A stretch of 64,000 bases of DNA. It comes from Candidatus Thorarchaeota archaeon. Its GTDB lineage: Archaea > Asgardarchaeota > Thorarchaeia > Thorarchaeales > Thorarchaeaceae. Under the pieces are notes generated by a model. That model did no database searches, was not told where the DNA came from, and was given only the letters and a program-made list of their open reading frames with translations. Position 1 is the first letter of the stretch. Every line of letters begins with the position of its first letter. Positions 1-8,925 of the stretch are shown piece after piece. Both the position numbers and the translations under genes were made by a program. The stretch spans positions 186,001-250,000 of the forward strand of contig JAFGAR010000088.1 of assembly GCA_016933575.1 (NCBI GenBank), in the 5' to 3' direction.

Positions 1-447
1 AAGATTTCCTAGATTTAATCCATCTTTTTTATCAAGCTTAAGAAAGGAAACCAAGGTGTCTTCATCGGTCCTTCGTACTACAGCTCCAGGAGATACAGCA
101 AAATATGGGCGAACGGTTTTGCCATTCTCCCAGAGACCAAGCACTCTGGTCTTCGCTACAGTGTATTGCCATCTATCTGTTGGAAATATTGAACGCAGAG
201 GTTCGCCCCGTGATTGGTATTCCCGTACCGCTTCTGCGTGTTGATAATAACGATTTGTACGTACTAGCTCCTGAACTCTAGCGATTACTGTTCCGTTTTC
301 TGTCACTATTGATATGAAATCACCACGACGGGCAACAATCTCGTTTGGACCACCTTCTACCACAAATGAAAATTCCATAACATTTGGCCCAGTATCTGTG
401 CATACAACTGTTCCAAGTCTGGCTGCTGATGGATATTCGGTTGTCAT
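1..447 (-). CDS. herA: HerA DNA helicase/translocase, N-terminal part (cut by window edge)
   Basis: The reading frame runs leftwards from an ATG at 447 to the window edge without a stop, giving 149 residues. It reads as a HAS-barrel domain: a beta-rich start (MTTEYPSAARLGTVV) followed by GGPNEIVARRGDFISI and later FAVSPGAVVRR. This is the usual N-terminus of archaeal HerA, the hexameric translocase that works with the NurA nuclease in DNA end resection. The ATPase domain lies outside the window. It starts one base after the stop of nurA, so the two are co-transcribed, and this pairing is the main support for the name. Confidence 0.85.
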   Translation of the reverse strand, partial: MTTEYPSAARLGTVVCTDTGPNVMEFSFVVEGGPNEIVARRGDFISIVTENGTVIARVQELVRTNRYYQHAEAVREYQSRGEPLRSIFPTDRWQYTVAKTRVLGLWENGKTVRPYFAVSPGAVVRRTDEDTLVSFLKLDKKDGLNLGNL

Positions 448-448
448 T

Positions 449-1615
449 CTAATTACCTCCAAATGGATTTCTCGATCGCCTTTTCTCAAGTGTTGTATAC
501 GTAAGTCCAGAAAGTGCCATTAATCTGTCAATCACTAGTTGTGTTTCACTTGACGATATTCTTGCTCGTGTGTCAGCCTCAAGAATAGGAGCAGGGATAC
601 CATATTCCGGATGTTGCCAGGAGAGAGGAAGTATAACAGAAAGAGCTCTATCGATTTTCGAAATATCATTCTCGGGATTGTTTGCGGAGAGAAGTTCAAT
701 TCTCAAGGGCAAATCATCTCGTGCTGTCTTAAGGTATGTGACCCAAATTGATGATGCCCAGTTACTAAGATCATCTGGATAGGAATTTGAGTTGTTTTGA
801 AGTTCAGATGAGTATCTAAATATGAATGAACGTTCACCCTCATCCAGAAAAGTGTCGAGGGTATCACAATCACGTGATAATTTAAGGAGCCAACGATAGT
901 CAACGCCTTGCATTAGCTCAAATATAGCAGGCTCACGAAGAATATGCGGCAAGATATCTCCTAGTAGGTTGGTCACTTTACTTGAACGGCTGTCCTTCAC
1001 AACACCTGCGAGGGTAGTACCCTTCTTCATAGATTTATTATACAATTGCCTGTACAATGAGAGGACTTCTTGGAACTTTTCATAGACAATGGACCCACTC
1101 TGAGGGCGGTCTCGTGGATGATAGAACAACGACCCATCAATGAGGATTAAGTCTACTCTTGACTTTTCCAATACTGAAAGTGTGACTCTAAGTTCGGAGG
1201 CAATTCTCTCCAAGGATGCAAGTTGGTCTAACTCTGTTCCTGAGAGTGTTAACATCATAGGACGTATCTGCGGCTCTGGGAAGGGATCTGGATAGAATTC
1301 GACAGTTGGACCTTCTTTGGGGCCAAAGTGGAAGATTACTGCTATACTTCTGACAAGAATAAGATCCATTGATTTGAACTGCCTTCGAACAAGACCGCCA
1401 TCTATGCCTGCGATACGAAGACCAGCCAAGCTAGTGGCTTCAACATTCTTCGTGAATTCTGGATTAACGATAGAGGAGGCTATTGCAGGATACTTGGTGA
1501 GATTTATTGAATCCTTAATCTTGTGCATTACCTCACCAAATCTCTTCTTAGTAATCTCGATACGTTCTATCTCTTCAACGAGCTGGGACAATATCTTATC
1601 GAGGTTCTTATCCAC
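449..1615 (-). CDS. nurA: NurA 5'-3' nuclease
   Basis: A 388-residue NurA-family nuclease, which with HerA resects double-strand break ends for recombination. Visible family signatures are the metal-binding AGIDGG stretch (Asp72) and LILIDGSL (Asp160), with a downstream helical region. The start is GTG at 1615, overlapping the pyrG stop by one base (TAGTG), which indicates translational coupling. herA follows one base after its stop. The gene order pyrG-nurA-herA is a compact operon; the coupling with CTP synthase is probably only positional. Confidence 0.9.
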   Translation of the reverse strand: MDKNLDKILSQLVEEIERIEITKKRFGEVMHKIKDSINLTKYPAIASSIVNPEFTKNVEATSLAGLRIAGIDGGLVRRQFKSMDLILVRSIAVIFHFGPKEGPTVEFYPDPFPEPQIRPMMLTLSGTELDQLASLERIASELRVTLSVLEKSRVDLILIDGSLFYHPRDRPQSGSIVYEKFQEVLSLYRQLYNKSMKKGTTLAGVVKDSRSSKVTNLLGDILPHILREPAIFELMQGVDYRWLLKLSRDCDTLDTFLDEGERSFIFRYSSELQNNSNSYPDDLSNWASSIWVTYLKTARDDLPLRIELLSANNPENDISKIDRALSVILPLSWQHPEYGIPAPILEADTRARISSSETQLVIDRLMALSGLTYTTLEKRRSRNPFGGN

Positions 1616-3291
1616 TAGGTTTTCCCTCTCTTATGTTCAAGAGCGGCCCTTATTAGACCCAAGTAAAGTGGATGGGGTGCACCGGGGCGGGATTTGAATT
1701 CAGGATGGTATTGAACGCCAATCCAAAATGGATGGTCAACTAGTTCAATTGCATTGATTATCTTCTTCCGTGAATCGTAGGCAGAAACTCTGAGACCTTT
1801 CTGAATCATTTTATTCAGGTATCTGTCAATAAGATGGAATCTATGGCGAAATCGCTCTCTGACTATGTCAGTTCCATAGATATCATGAAGGTGTGTTCCA
1901 TTGACTATTCGAACCTCATGACCGCCAAGCCGCATAGTACCTCCTTTATCTTCGGTAGCTTTTTGGTCGTCCATCAAATCAACAACAGGATATAGGCTGT
2001 CTGGATCCACTTCGGTTGTATTTGCCTCTTTCCAGCCCATTACCCGTCGTGCAAATGCAACGGTTGATAATTGAGCGCCATAACAAATTCCTAAAAGAGG
2101 GATTTTGGATTCAAGGGTAACAGATGCTGCTGATATCATTCCTTCAACACCACGTTCTCCAAATCCGGGTGTTAGAAGAACCCCATCAACGTTAGCGAGG
2201 TCTTCAAGAAGACATTCATCTGTACAACGTTCTTCGGTTTCGATCCATTTTATTTCAACACGAGCGTTGCATTCTGCAGCTGCATGAGCCAATGCTTCAT
2301 TGATACTCTTATATGAGTCGCCTAAAGTGGTGTACTTCCCTGGCATTGCAATGATTACAACATTTTCTGAGGCCGTTTTAATTGTCTGAACAATTTTTTG
2401 CCATGCTTCAGTATCAGGAGTTCTTGGTTCCAACTCAAAGTGCTTGACTAAGATATCTCCGAGTCCTTCATCCTCAAAGGATATTGGAAGTTGGTATATG
2501 ACCTCTATATCAGGATTTGATATGACTTGATTTTCAGGGACATTGCAGAACAAAGCAATTTTGTTCTTTGCAGATCTGGTCAGTGGCATTTCAGATCTAC
2601 AGATTATGACATCAGGCTGTAAGCCAAGACTCTGTAGGGTTCGAACACTATGTTGTGTGGGTTTAGTCTTGAATTCACCAACTGAAGTCATATATGGAAC
2701 AAGAGTGACATGTACGACAGCAGCTCTTTCCCGTCCCACTTCTCTGATAAGTTGCCGGACCGCCTCAAGAAAAGGCATGGCTTCAATATCTCCTACAGTA
2801 CCACCAATTTCAACCAGTAATACATCTGGACGGGGCTCTTTTTTGGCAACATCCCAAATTCTCTGTTTAATTCTATCAGTGATATGAGGAATGATTTGGA
2901 CGGTTCGTCCAAGAAAACCGCCTTTTCGTTCCTCAAGAATAACAGACATGTAAATTTGACCAGATGTTATATTTTGAGAGGGATGAACCTCCATCCCTGT
3001 GAAACGTTCGTATGTACCAAAATCAAGATCAATCTCGGATATTTGAAAGTCAACACCTTGGACGGGACTAAAGGTCCATGTCTGATCAGTAACAAAGACT
3101 TCACCGTGTTCTATAGGATTGAGCGTACCTGGGTCAATATTCAAGTATGGGTCAATTTTGATTATTCGAATACCGTAACCTCGAAATTGGAATAGTTTTG
3201 CAATCGATGCAGTGGTTACACCTTTACCTATACCTGAAAGAACTCCGCCGGTAACGAAAACAAACCTTGTATTAACATCATCAGAGTGCAA
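1615..3291 (-). CDS. pyrG: CTP synthase
   Basis: A 558-residue, full-length CTP synthase that converts UTP to CTP using ATP and glutamine. The N-terminal amidoligase half begins with FVFVTGGVLSGIGKG, and the C-terminal class I glutamine amidotransferase half carries the nucleophile in LGICYGAQ (about residue 403; the common form is GICLGMQ) and the His/Glu pair in VQYHPEF. No ATG lies near the conserved start; TTG at 3291 with a GAGG about ten bases upstream fits best. It is the first gene of the pyrG-nurA-herA run and has its own TATA-like promoter. Confidence 0.95.
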   Translation of the reverse strand: MHSDDVNTRFVFVTGGVLSGIGKGVTTASIAKLFQFRGYGIRIIKIDPYLNIDPGTLNPIEHGEVFVTDQTWTFSPVQGVDFQISEIDLDFGTYERFTGMEVHPSQNITSGQIYMSVILEERKGGFLGRTVQIIPHITDRIKQRIWDVAKKEPRPDVLLVEIGGTVGDIEAMPFLEAVRQLIREVGRERAAVVHVTLVPYMTSVGEFKTKPTQHSVRTLQSLGLQPDVIICRSEMPLTRSAKNKIALFCNVPENQVISNPDIEVIYQLPISFEDEGLGDILVKHFELEPRTPDTEAWQKIVQTIKTASENVVIIAMPGKYTTLGDSYKSINEALAHAAAECNARVEIKWIETEERCTDECLLEDLANVDGVLLTPGFGERGVEGMISAASVTLESKIPLLGICYGAQLSTVAFARRVMGWKEANTTEVDPDSLYPVVDLMDDQKATEDKGGTMRLGGHEVRIVNGTHLHDIYGTDIVRERFRHRFHLIDRYLNKMIQKGLRVSAYDSRKKIINAIELVDHPFWIGVQYHPEFKSRPGAPHPLYLGLIRAALEHKRGKT

Positions 3292-3368
3292 TTTTTCTGG
3301 CCTCTCTTGACATCTAGCTGGATTTCAAATTCTACACACTAAGTCTGTGCTTGAAGATTCTGTGATTC

Positions 3369-3383
3369 GTATAAATGGTTCGC
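3369..3383 (-). promoter_or_regulatory. TATA/BRE-like promoter of pyrG-nurA-herA
   Basis: On the minus strand this reads GCGAACCATTTATAC, a BRE-like purine stretch followed by a TATA box, in the 120-bp gap before pyrG. The predicted transcription start would lie about 25 bases further, leaving a short leader. It is assigned by position and resemblance only. Confidence 0.45.
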
Positions 3384-3411
3384 TAAATTGAAGCTGTATA
3401 GGCGCCATTCA

Positions 3412-3993
3412 TTATGAGATGGGTTTTACAATAACACTGGCTCGCATTGCTGCTTGGAAGAGATATTGAAAAGCCTCTAGAATATTATGACCATCCTTAG
3501 CAACACTTCTAAAGACAGGCACAGAAGATGGCAATCTCAAATGTATTCTAAGTTGTTCTTCTTGAATAGCACTTGGCAAGTCCTGTTTATTAAGACAGAA
3601 CACTACAGGAAGAGGTCGTTCCTCCTCTGCAATCATTGTCATAAGTTCATTCCAGCTTGCTAGATTCTCATCAATAAGACAACCCTGTGAGTCGGCCATG
3701 AAGATTACACCATCGGCTCCCACAAGAACGACCTCTCTTGTGGATTTGTAAAAGTCCTGCCCCGTAGCAGACCAAACATGTGCATTTATTGTCCAGCTTT
3801 CACTGAGAGGAAATGGGATAGTTCCGAAATCGCAGAACATTGTACGACCTACTGTATTCTCAATTGATGTTAGTTTATCAGCATAGTCAAGCGTAGAGAA
3901 TAACCAACGTATGGCAGTTGTTTTCCCGCTCATTGCAGGTCCAAAGAATACTATCTTGAGTCCGACTGTTCGATTACCGTAATCAATGATCAT
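3412..3993 (-). CDS. Small GTPase, MglA/Arf-like
   Basis: A 193-residue Ras-superfamily GTPase. The P-loop GPAMSGKT is at residues 18-25, the switch II region reads WSATGQ (74-79, where most relatives have Asp before xxG), and the base-specificity motif NKQD is at 135-138. There is no C-terminal cysteine for lipidation. It resembles MglA and Arf/SRPRB-like GTPases. It is the last gene of a minus-strand run after a double Roadblock protein and an unknown protein. Roadblock proteins are known partners or regulators of MglA and Rag GTPases, so the three probably act together. The exact subfamily is uncertain. Confidence 0.8.
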   Translation of the reverse strand: MIIDYGNRTVGLKIVFFGPAMSGKTTAIRWLFSTLDYADKLTSIENTVGRTMFCDFGTIPFPLSESWTINAHVWSATGQDFYKSTREVVLVGADGVIFMADSQGCLIDENLASWNELMTMIAEEERPLPVVFCLNKQDLPSAIQEEQLRIHLRLPSSVPVFRSVAKDGHNILEAFQYLFQAAMRASVIVKPIS

Positions 3994-4011
3994 ATACTGA
4001 ATCCCCCTAGT

Positions 4012-4932
4012 CTATGTCCCCCACATACTATCAACCCAAGCTCCGAGTCCAGACAGTGCACCAATCTTGACGCAGTCTGAGAAGTCCTCATGCCATTCAG
4101 CTCTTATGAAACGAATGAGGTCAGATAACTCTCCACTTTCCCAACCAATCGCTTCATACAGGTTTCTCTCTGTGAGTGTTGTGGATGCTCCAAGCTCTCG
4201 AGCAAGACGAATTCGTGATAGAAGAGTTACAGCTCTTCGAGCTGCATGAACATAGTTGTTAATTTCTTCCTCAAAGACATCTTGCGTGAGTTTCTCGGCT
4301 TCATCTTCGAGTTTTAACACAGCATTAATGATATGATCCGAAACATTCATACCACGGAGAGATTTGGTCAGAAGACGACGTATTCGTTCAAGAGACTGCT
4401 TTTTCCGAATGAGAATCTTACTCACAATACGCTTTTCTACATCTAGACTGCTATCGATTGAACTAGCAAGTGAAAAAGCAATAGATGAGGGAGATGTGAC
4501 CCGTAATATACCACAATTGCCTGATGTTGTTTGAATGTGCGACAATAAATCTTCGAGAGTCTTTTCACCTACTTCAATGCCCAAAACAGTAGAACCTAAT
4601 GGGAGGGCAAGAATCCACCCAGAAAATTTGGTGATTCTATCAAGAGCTAATCTAAGATTCCCAGAGAGTCCACAGACAACAGTTCTATTAACTTCGTAAT
4701 CATGTTTCTCCTCTTCCCACACTGACATTATTTCGGATTCTGAAGTGAAATCGCGCCAAAATACTAGCTTATGACGGTGCGAACAGAGCGTTGTGAGACT
4801 CTCTGCGATATCATCAACGAGTTCGATGTCCTCACCAGCGACTAGTACAGGCATTCGTTCTAGTATGGCATGTAAGAGTAGTGGGAATTGTTCCCCCATC
4901 AAATCAATCATTCGTAGTATTGAATAAGTCAT
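4012..4932 (-). CDS. Unknown protein of the Roadblock-GTPase module
   Basis: A 306-residue protein that I do not recognise. The first third looks like an alpha/beta domain (PVLVAGEDIELVDDIAESL, then VVCGLSGNLRLALDRI); the rest is mostly helical and charged, with a long helix around residues 175-240 and a helical tail (LARELGASTTLTERNLYEAI). There is no signal peptide or membrane segment. It overlaps the upstream Roadblock gene by four bases (ATGA) and precedes the small GTPase by 18 bases, so it is translationally coupled to both. An accessory or regulatory subunit of the GTPase is a reasonable inference, but no catalytic motif supports a specific role. Confidence 0.75.
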   Translation of the reverse strand: MTYSILRMIDLMGEQFPLLLHAILERMPVLVAGEDIELVDDIAESLTTLCSHRHKLVFWRDFTSESEIMSVWEEEKHDYEVNRTVVCGLSGNLRLALDRITKFSGWILALPLGSTVLGIEVGEKTLEDLLSHIQTTSGNCGILRVTSPSSIAFSLASSIDSSLDVEKRIVSKILIRKKQSLERIRRLLTKSLRGMNVSDHIINAVLKLEDEAEKLTQDVFEEEINNYVHAARRAVTLLSRIRLARELGASTTLTERNLYEAIGWESGELSDLIRFIRAEWHEDFSDCVKIGALSGLGAWVDSMWGT

Positions 4933-5876
4933 TTATCTCTCCTCGTTAAGAGTAGTCCTCCATCAGAGCTCCCCGCAAGAAGGAGCTCCTTAAGATCATC
5001 AGGAACTGCAGGTTTGACCATAGATACAGATTCGAGAACACGTCGGATTTCATCGATATAGTGTTTCAGTAGCAGTCTCATTAGACCCAGTTTTTGACTG
5101 TCCTTATCGACCCAGAGACTAAACACACCATTAGGTACTGCATAGATAAAGTGTCGAGTTGTATCTGTTTCACAAAGAACTGTTTGTAGAGAACTATTAC
5201 GCAATGTGCGTACAACCCGTTCTGAAGCATCATGCAAAGCAAATGACATGGCTGCAAGCCTGTCATTTGTGAATCCTTCAAGTGATACTCGAACTCCACC
5301 ACTCAGCGATAGAAATACCGATCCAATATTGGGTATACAATCATGGACTTGTCGAAGGAGCGCTCGAAGACTAAGTGCTTGTGATCTATCAAGTGAGATT
5401 ACTGATCGGGAAATGCCATATGTTGTATCTCTACCTTCAGCCACAGCAAAACCTTCCAAGACCCGTTTTGTTTCATCAGAACTGTAGGATCGTAGTGGTG
5501 GAAGTCTTCCATCAACATGTTGCTTTAGTAGATAGGATAGTCGTGAGAGTCCATCTTTCATTTCCATAAATAGTGCTGCAAGGTTTACTCGAGGTGCTGT
5601 AGTTACTGTAAGAAAGTAATCTGGACCATTTGGTAATGAAGCTAGAAAGACTTTGGAAGTTTCTGACTCCATTAGTAGATATTTGAAGTCTCCATGGATT
5701 AGTTTAGCCACTCCGAAAATCGCACATGTAGAGGAAGCGACAGCAAAGACTTCTTCCTTACTAAACCAGACTCCTGCACTTGCAACAGGAAGACCATCCT
5801 TCTGAATTAAGACAACATTTTCAACGCCCGTGATTGTCTTGATAGTTTGTAAGGTTTCAGTCAATTCATCGCTCAA
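4929..5876 (-). CDS. Double Roadblock/LC7 domain protein
   Basis: A 315-residue protein with two Roadblock/LC7-like domains. The first (about residues 5-110) has the typical pattern GVENVVLIQKDGLPVASAG followed by FKYLLMES and YFLTVTT; the second spans about 160-280 (IGSVFLSLSGGVRVSLEGF, then HFIYAVPNGVFSLWV). Roadblock proteins act as platforms or GTPase-activating partners of small GTPases. It starts with TTG at 5876 and is first in the three-gene run that ends with the MglA/Arf-like GTPase. Tandem fusion of two Roadblock domains would mimic a heterodimer. Confidence 0.75.
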   Translation of the reverse strand: MSDELTETLQTIKTITGVENVVLIQKDGLPVASAGVWFSKEEVFAVASSTCAIFGVAKLIHGDFKYLLMESETSKVFLASLPNGPDYFLTVTTAPRVNLAALFMEMKDGLSRLSYLLKQHVDGRLPPLRSYSSDETKRVLEGFAVAEGRDTTYGISRSVISLDRSQALSLRALLRQVHDCIPNIGSVFLSLSGGVRVSLEGFTNDRLAAMSFALHDASERVVRTLRNSSLQTVLCETDTTRHFIYAVPNGVFSLWVDKDSQKLGLMRLLLKHYIDEIRRVLESVSMVKPAVPDDLKELLLAGSSDGGLLLTRRDK

Positions 5877-5928
5877 GTGCTCTCAGCCCCAGAGAACTTC
5901 AATGGTTCAAACTAGAATCCAGTTGTAA

Positions 5929-5942
5929 CTATATAACCTCCA
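5929..5942 (-). promoter_or_regulatory. TATA-like promoter of the Roadblock-GTPase operon
   Basis: The minus strand reads GGAGGTTATATAGT about 55 bases before the TTG start of the Roadblock gene. It is the only good TATA-like element in the gap to the HD gene. Confidence 0.4.
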
Positions 5943-5973
5943 CACAGAATTCAGAAACAGGGATTCTACCATA

Positions 5974-7269
5974 TTACATGTGAATTAATGCGGTATCAGG
6001 TACATCTTGAAAAACTTCACGAGCTGCACGACCGACCTTTGCTCGATTTTTATCGAAGGTATACACACGAATCACATCGAGATATCCTTTCATCATTTCT
6101 GCAATATTTGAATAATCAGAGAGATTGTGAGATACTTTCTTTCCGTCCACAATTTCAAAGATTGCTATCTCCATTGGATCAAGCTGGTGAGGATTATATG
6201 GTACGGAAGGTAGAGTAGGTACATCAACAATGACTTCGTAAGGTTCTACATCTGCTATTGAAGCGATTTCTTCTTCAATACTCTCACGAACTTTTCTTTT
6301 TGTAAGAACTTTAGATACAAATCTGTCTTGAGTATGAAGAACCTTTTCAAAGGCAGACTTGTAGAGAATCCTCGAATCTAGTAGATTCATCATAGTTGCC
6401 GCCTCCTTTGCATTCTCAGATTCTGATGGGTCAATATCTCGAACCATTGATACTAATGACATGTCATCTAACAGCAAGAATTCTTCAGGGGTTTCAAAAC
6501 TTGTTAACTGTAATACATTATCTGCTGCGTTAATGAGTTTCACTAACATTACTTCTACACTACGAACCGTCTTGTGATAATATACGTTCAAGAACATCTC
6601 ATATCGTGCTACAAGAAAAGCTTCTAGAGCGCCACGTGCTGCTATACTGAATTGTAATTGATTGTCTTTTGATATTTCAAGACTATCAATTAGTCTGTGT
6701 ATATCAACTAGGCCATAATTGACGCCACAATAGAAAGAGTCACGGATTAGATAGTCCATCTTATCTGCATCTACTTGTCCTGCAACGATGCTACTCACAA
6801 CCGAGTCCATCTTGGTGGTCCGACGCCCTCTAACTAAATCTGCAATTCTTTTCTTGGATATTCCACTGTTTTCGAGGATGTCTCCGACTTCACTTTCTAA
6901 AATCAACCATTCGGTGACATCTTCATGATTCCACCCCCGCTTCTCAATAAGAGACTCTTCAAAGACATGACTAAAAGGTCCATGTCCAAGATCATGAAGA
7001 AGGCCAGCAACACGAACATCCTGGAGAACCTCATCACCTAATCCAATCTCTCCAAGAAGTTTTCGTCCAATACGCCCTGCAAGATACATGACTCCAATAC
7101 AGTGAGCAAACCGAGTGTGTTCTGCACTTGGATAAACAAAGTGACCGCCGGAAAGCTGCTTGATCCGGCGAAGTCTTTGATAGGTTTCAGAATTGATAAT
7201 CTTAGCCTCAACATCAGTCAGTCCAATGAAATCATGAATAGGATCATTGATTTCCATTACGAACTCCAT
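5974..7269 (-). CDS. HD-domain phosphohydrolase, SAMHD1/dGTPase-like
   Basis: A soluble metal-dependent phosphohydrolase of about 431 residues. From the chosen start the motifs are HTRFAH (His51, His56), the HD pair in LLHDLGHGPFSH (92-96) and the late Asp in VDADKMDYLIRDSFYCG (about 167-177). This order matches dNTP triphosphohydrolases of the SAMHD1 type, though the substrate cannot be read from sequence. I chose ATG at 7269 because it has GGAG eight bases upstream and lies just after the stop of the XRE gene; a longer form from TTG at 7308 would overlap that gene by 17 bases. Confidence 0.85.
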   Translation of the reverse strand: MEFVMEINDPIHDFIGLTDVEAKIINSETYQRLRRIKQLSGGHFVYPSAEHTRFAHCIGVMYLAGRIGRKLLGEIGLGDEVLQDVRVAGLLHDLGHGPFSHVFEESLIEKRGWNHEDVTEWLILESEVGDILENSGISKKRIADLVRGRRTTKMDSVVSSIVAGQVDADKMDYLIRDSFYCGVNYGLVDIHRLIDSLEISKDNQLQFSIAARGALEAFLVARYEMFLNVYYHKTVRSVEVMLVKLINAADNVLQLTSFETPEEFLLLDDMSLVSMVRDIDPSESENAKEAATMMNLLDSRILYKSAFEKVLHTQDRFVSKVLTKRKVRESIEEEIASIADVEPYEVIVDVPTLPSVPYNPHQLDPMEIAIFEIVDGKKVSHNLSDYSNIAEMMKGYLDVIRVYTFDKNRAKVGRAAREVFQDVPDTALIHM

Positions 7270-7291
7270 ATCGGCCACTCCATTTTTAGGA

Positions 7292-8035
7292 CTATATTTT
7301 AGGTTCAAACGAGCGGATTTCGCTTATTAGATCTCCAGCGGATTCTATTTCTGAAACACAGAGAGGAAGATGGATACTATCTGCGATTTTTACTGCTAGC
7401 GGATCAAGTTCTTTGACCCCCTGAAGAATTACAACCGCAGGTTTCACTGCAACAGATGTCCCTATTTGACTTGCCTTAATGGCTACCATAGGGGATCTTC
7501 CACTCGATACATTCGTGAGAACTGCGGCACGTTGGGTTGTTCCACCATATAGTCGTAAGAGCTGCTGTGGTGTAAGACTGACGATTGCTTTGATACTATC
7601 TAATGCAGTATAGCCATAGATATCCCTATCAAGCAAATTGTGATGAGTGAGAACCTTGCAATTGAGATATTCTACAAACAATTTGGCAGGGATTGGAAAC
7701 CCAAATTCACGACTATCAAGGATTGCATCAGATGCAATCTCAGGGGCTATTAACTTTTCAAGAGCGACTGCAATACGACCTCCATCTTCGGCATCCATTT
7801 CTATAAGACCAGTGACGAAGCGTTTGATGGTTTCCACTCTTGGTGATTTTCGACGACCACTCTCATAATCGCTAATTACTGACGGAGAGACGTCAAGATA
7901 TTTTGCTAAGCTCTTCTGAGATATGTGGAAGCGTTCACGCCATCTTCTCATAACTGAACCAGGATCATTTTCTGCTAGGCAGATTTCCCCTGCCATTGCT
8001 TCTGCAAGCCTCTGAAGAGCCTCACTAGTATCCAT
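7292..8035 (-). CDS. XRE-family transcriptional regulator
   Basis: A 247-residue archaeal regulator. Residues about 31-75 form a Cro/C1-type helix-turn-helix (RFHISQKSLAKYLDVSPSVI, then SDYESGRR). The remaining 170 residues form an alpha/beta domain with hydrophobic strands (VAVKPAVVILQGV) of unknown ligand. It is upstream of the HD phosphohydrolase on the same strand and divergent from the GPN GTPase gene. The target genes are unknown; the linked phosphohydrolase is an obvious candidate. Confidence 0.8.
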   Translation of the reverse strand: MDTSEALQRLAEAMAGEICLAENDPGSVMRRWRERFHISQKSLAKYLDVSPSVISDYESGRRKSPRVETIKRFVTGLIEMDAEDGGRIAVALEKLIAPEIASDAILDSREFGFPIPAKLFVEYLNCKVLTHHNLLDRDIYGYTALDSIKAIVSLTPQQLLRLYGGTTQRAAVLTNVSSGRSPMVAIKASQIGTSVAVKPAVVILQGVKELDPLAVKIADSIHLPLCVSEIESAGDLISEIRSFEPKI

Positions 8036-8150
8036 ACTTCCACTCCTTTCCTAGTTTGTAGATAAGACTTGCGTAGAATGCGAAGAAGGAAATTTGAAAC
8101 CAACCGAAGAACTCAAAGCCGAATGTTCATTCGCTCAATTGGTTCTGAAT

Positions 8151-8915
8151 ATGTTCTTCGTATTTCTTGTTGGAACTGCTGGTTCAGGTAAATCCCTCCT
8201 TACTGCATCGTTTGAGAAGTGGTTAGTGGGATCAGACCTGAGTGTAACTGTTGTGAATATTGACCCAGGGGTTGATAATCCGCCATATACAAGTGATATC
8301 GATATACGGGAGTATGTGGATTATGGAGAAGTTATGAATAACTTTGGACTTGGTCCAAATGGTGCATTAGTTGCATCCTTGGACATGGGAGTCAGTAGTG
8401 TTGATGATTTGAGAGAAGAAATTATTGAAACTGAGAGAGACTATGTTTTGGTTGACTGTCCGGGTCAGATGGAGCTTTTTGCATATCGAAATTCTGGACC
8501 TTTGATGGTATCCGGTCTCAGAGGAGATGATACAGCAGTATCATTATATCTTCTTGACTCGAATATTGCTAGAACGCCAACTGGATACCTTTCATCAATG
8601 CTACTTGGACTTTCAATCAATATTCGGTTCGGACTACCGCAATTGAACCTCCTAAGCAAATCAGATATTATCATGGAAGATGAAATTGAAGAAATAGTTC
8701 AGTGGGGTTCCGAGATAAACATGCTCGAACAGGCTCTGGACCAATCATCTGAGGGATTGATTAGGGAATACTCAAAATCGATTCTGGATATGCTTGAAAG
8801 CATTGGTATCGCTAGTGGGGTGATACCGATTTCAGCTAAGGACATGACTGGATTTGATATTCTCTATGGAGAGTTACAGAGAATCTTTTCCGGCGGAGAT
8901 AATCTTTACGAGTAG
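8151..8915 (+). CDS. GPN-loop GTPase
   Basis: A 254-residue GPN-loop GTPase, the archaeal relative of eukaryotic Gpn1-3, which help RNA polymerase II assembly. The P-loop GTAGSGKS is at residues 8-15, the diagnostic GPN tripeptide at 68-70 (GLGPNGALVAS) and the G3 motif DCPGQ at 102-106. I chose ATG at 8151 because family members begin directly with the P-loop strand; an upstream TTG at 8094 would add 19 unconserved residues. It is followed at once by the tRNA G10 methylase gene. Confidence 0.88.
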   Translation: MFFVFLVGTAGSGKSLLTASFEKWLVGSDLSVTVVNIDPGVDNPPYTSDIDIREYVDYGEVMNNFGLGPNGALVASLDMGVSSVDDLREEIIETERDYVLVDCPGQMELFAYRNSGPLMVSGLRGDDTAVSLYLLDSNIARTPTGYLSSMLLGLSINIRFGLPQLNLLSKSDIIMEDEIEEIVQWGSEINMLEQALDQSSEGLIREYSKSILDMLESIGIASGVIPISAKDMTGFDILYGELQRIFSGGDNLYE

Positions 8916-8925
8916 TGATGCTTCT

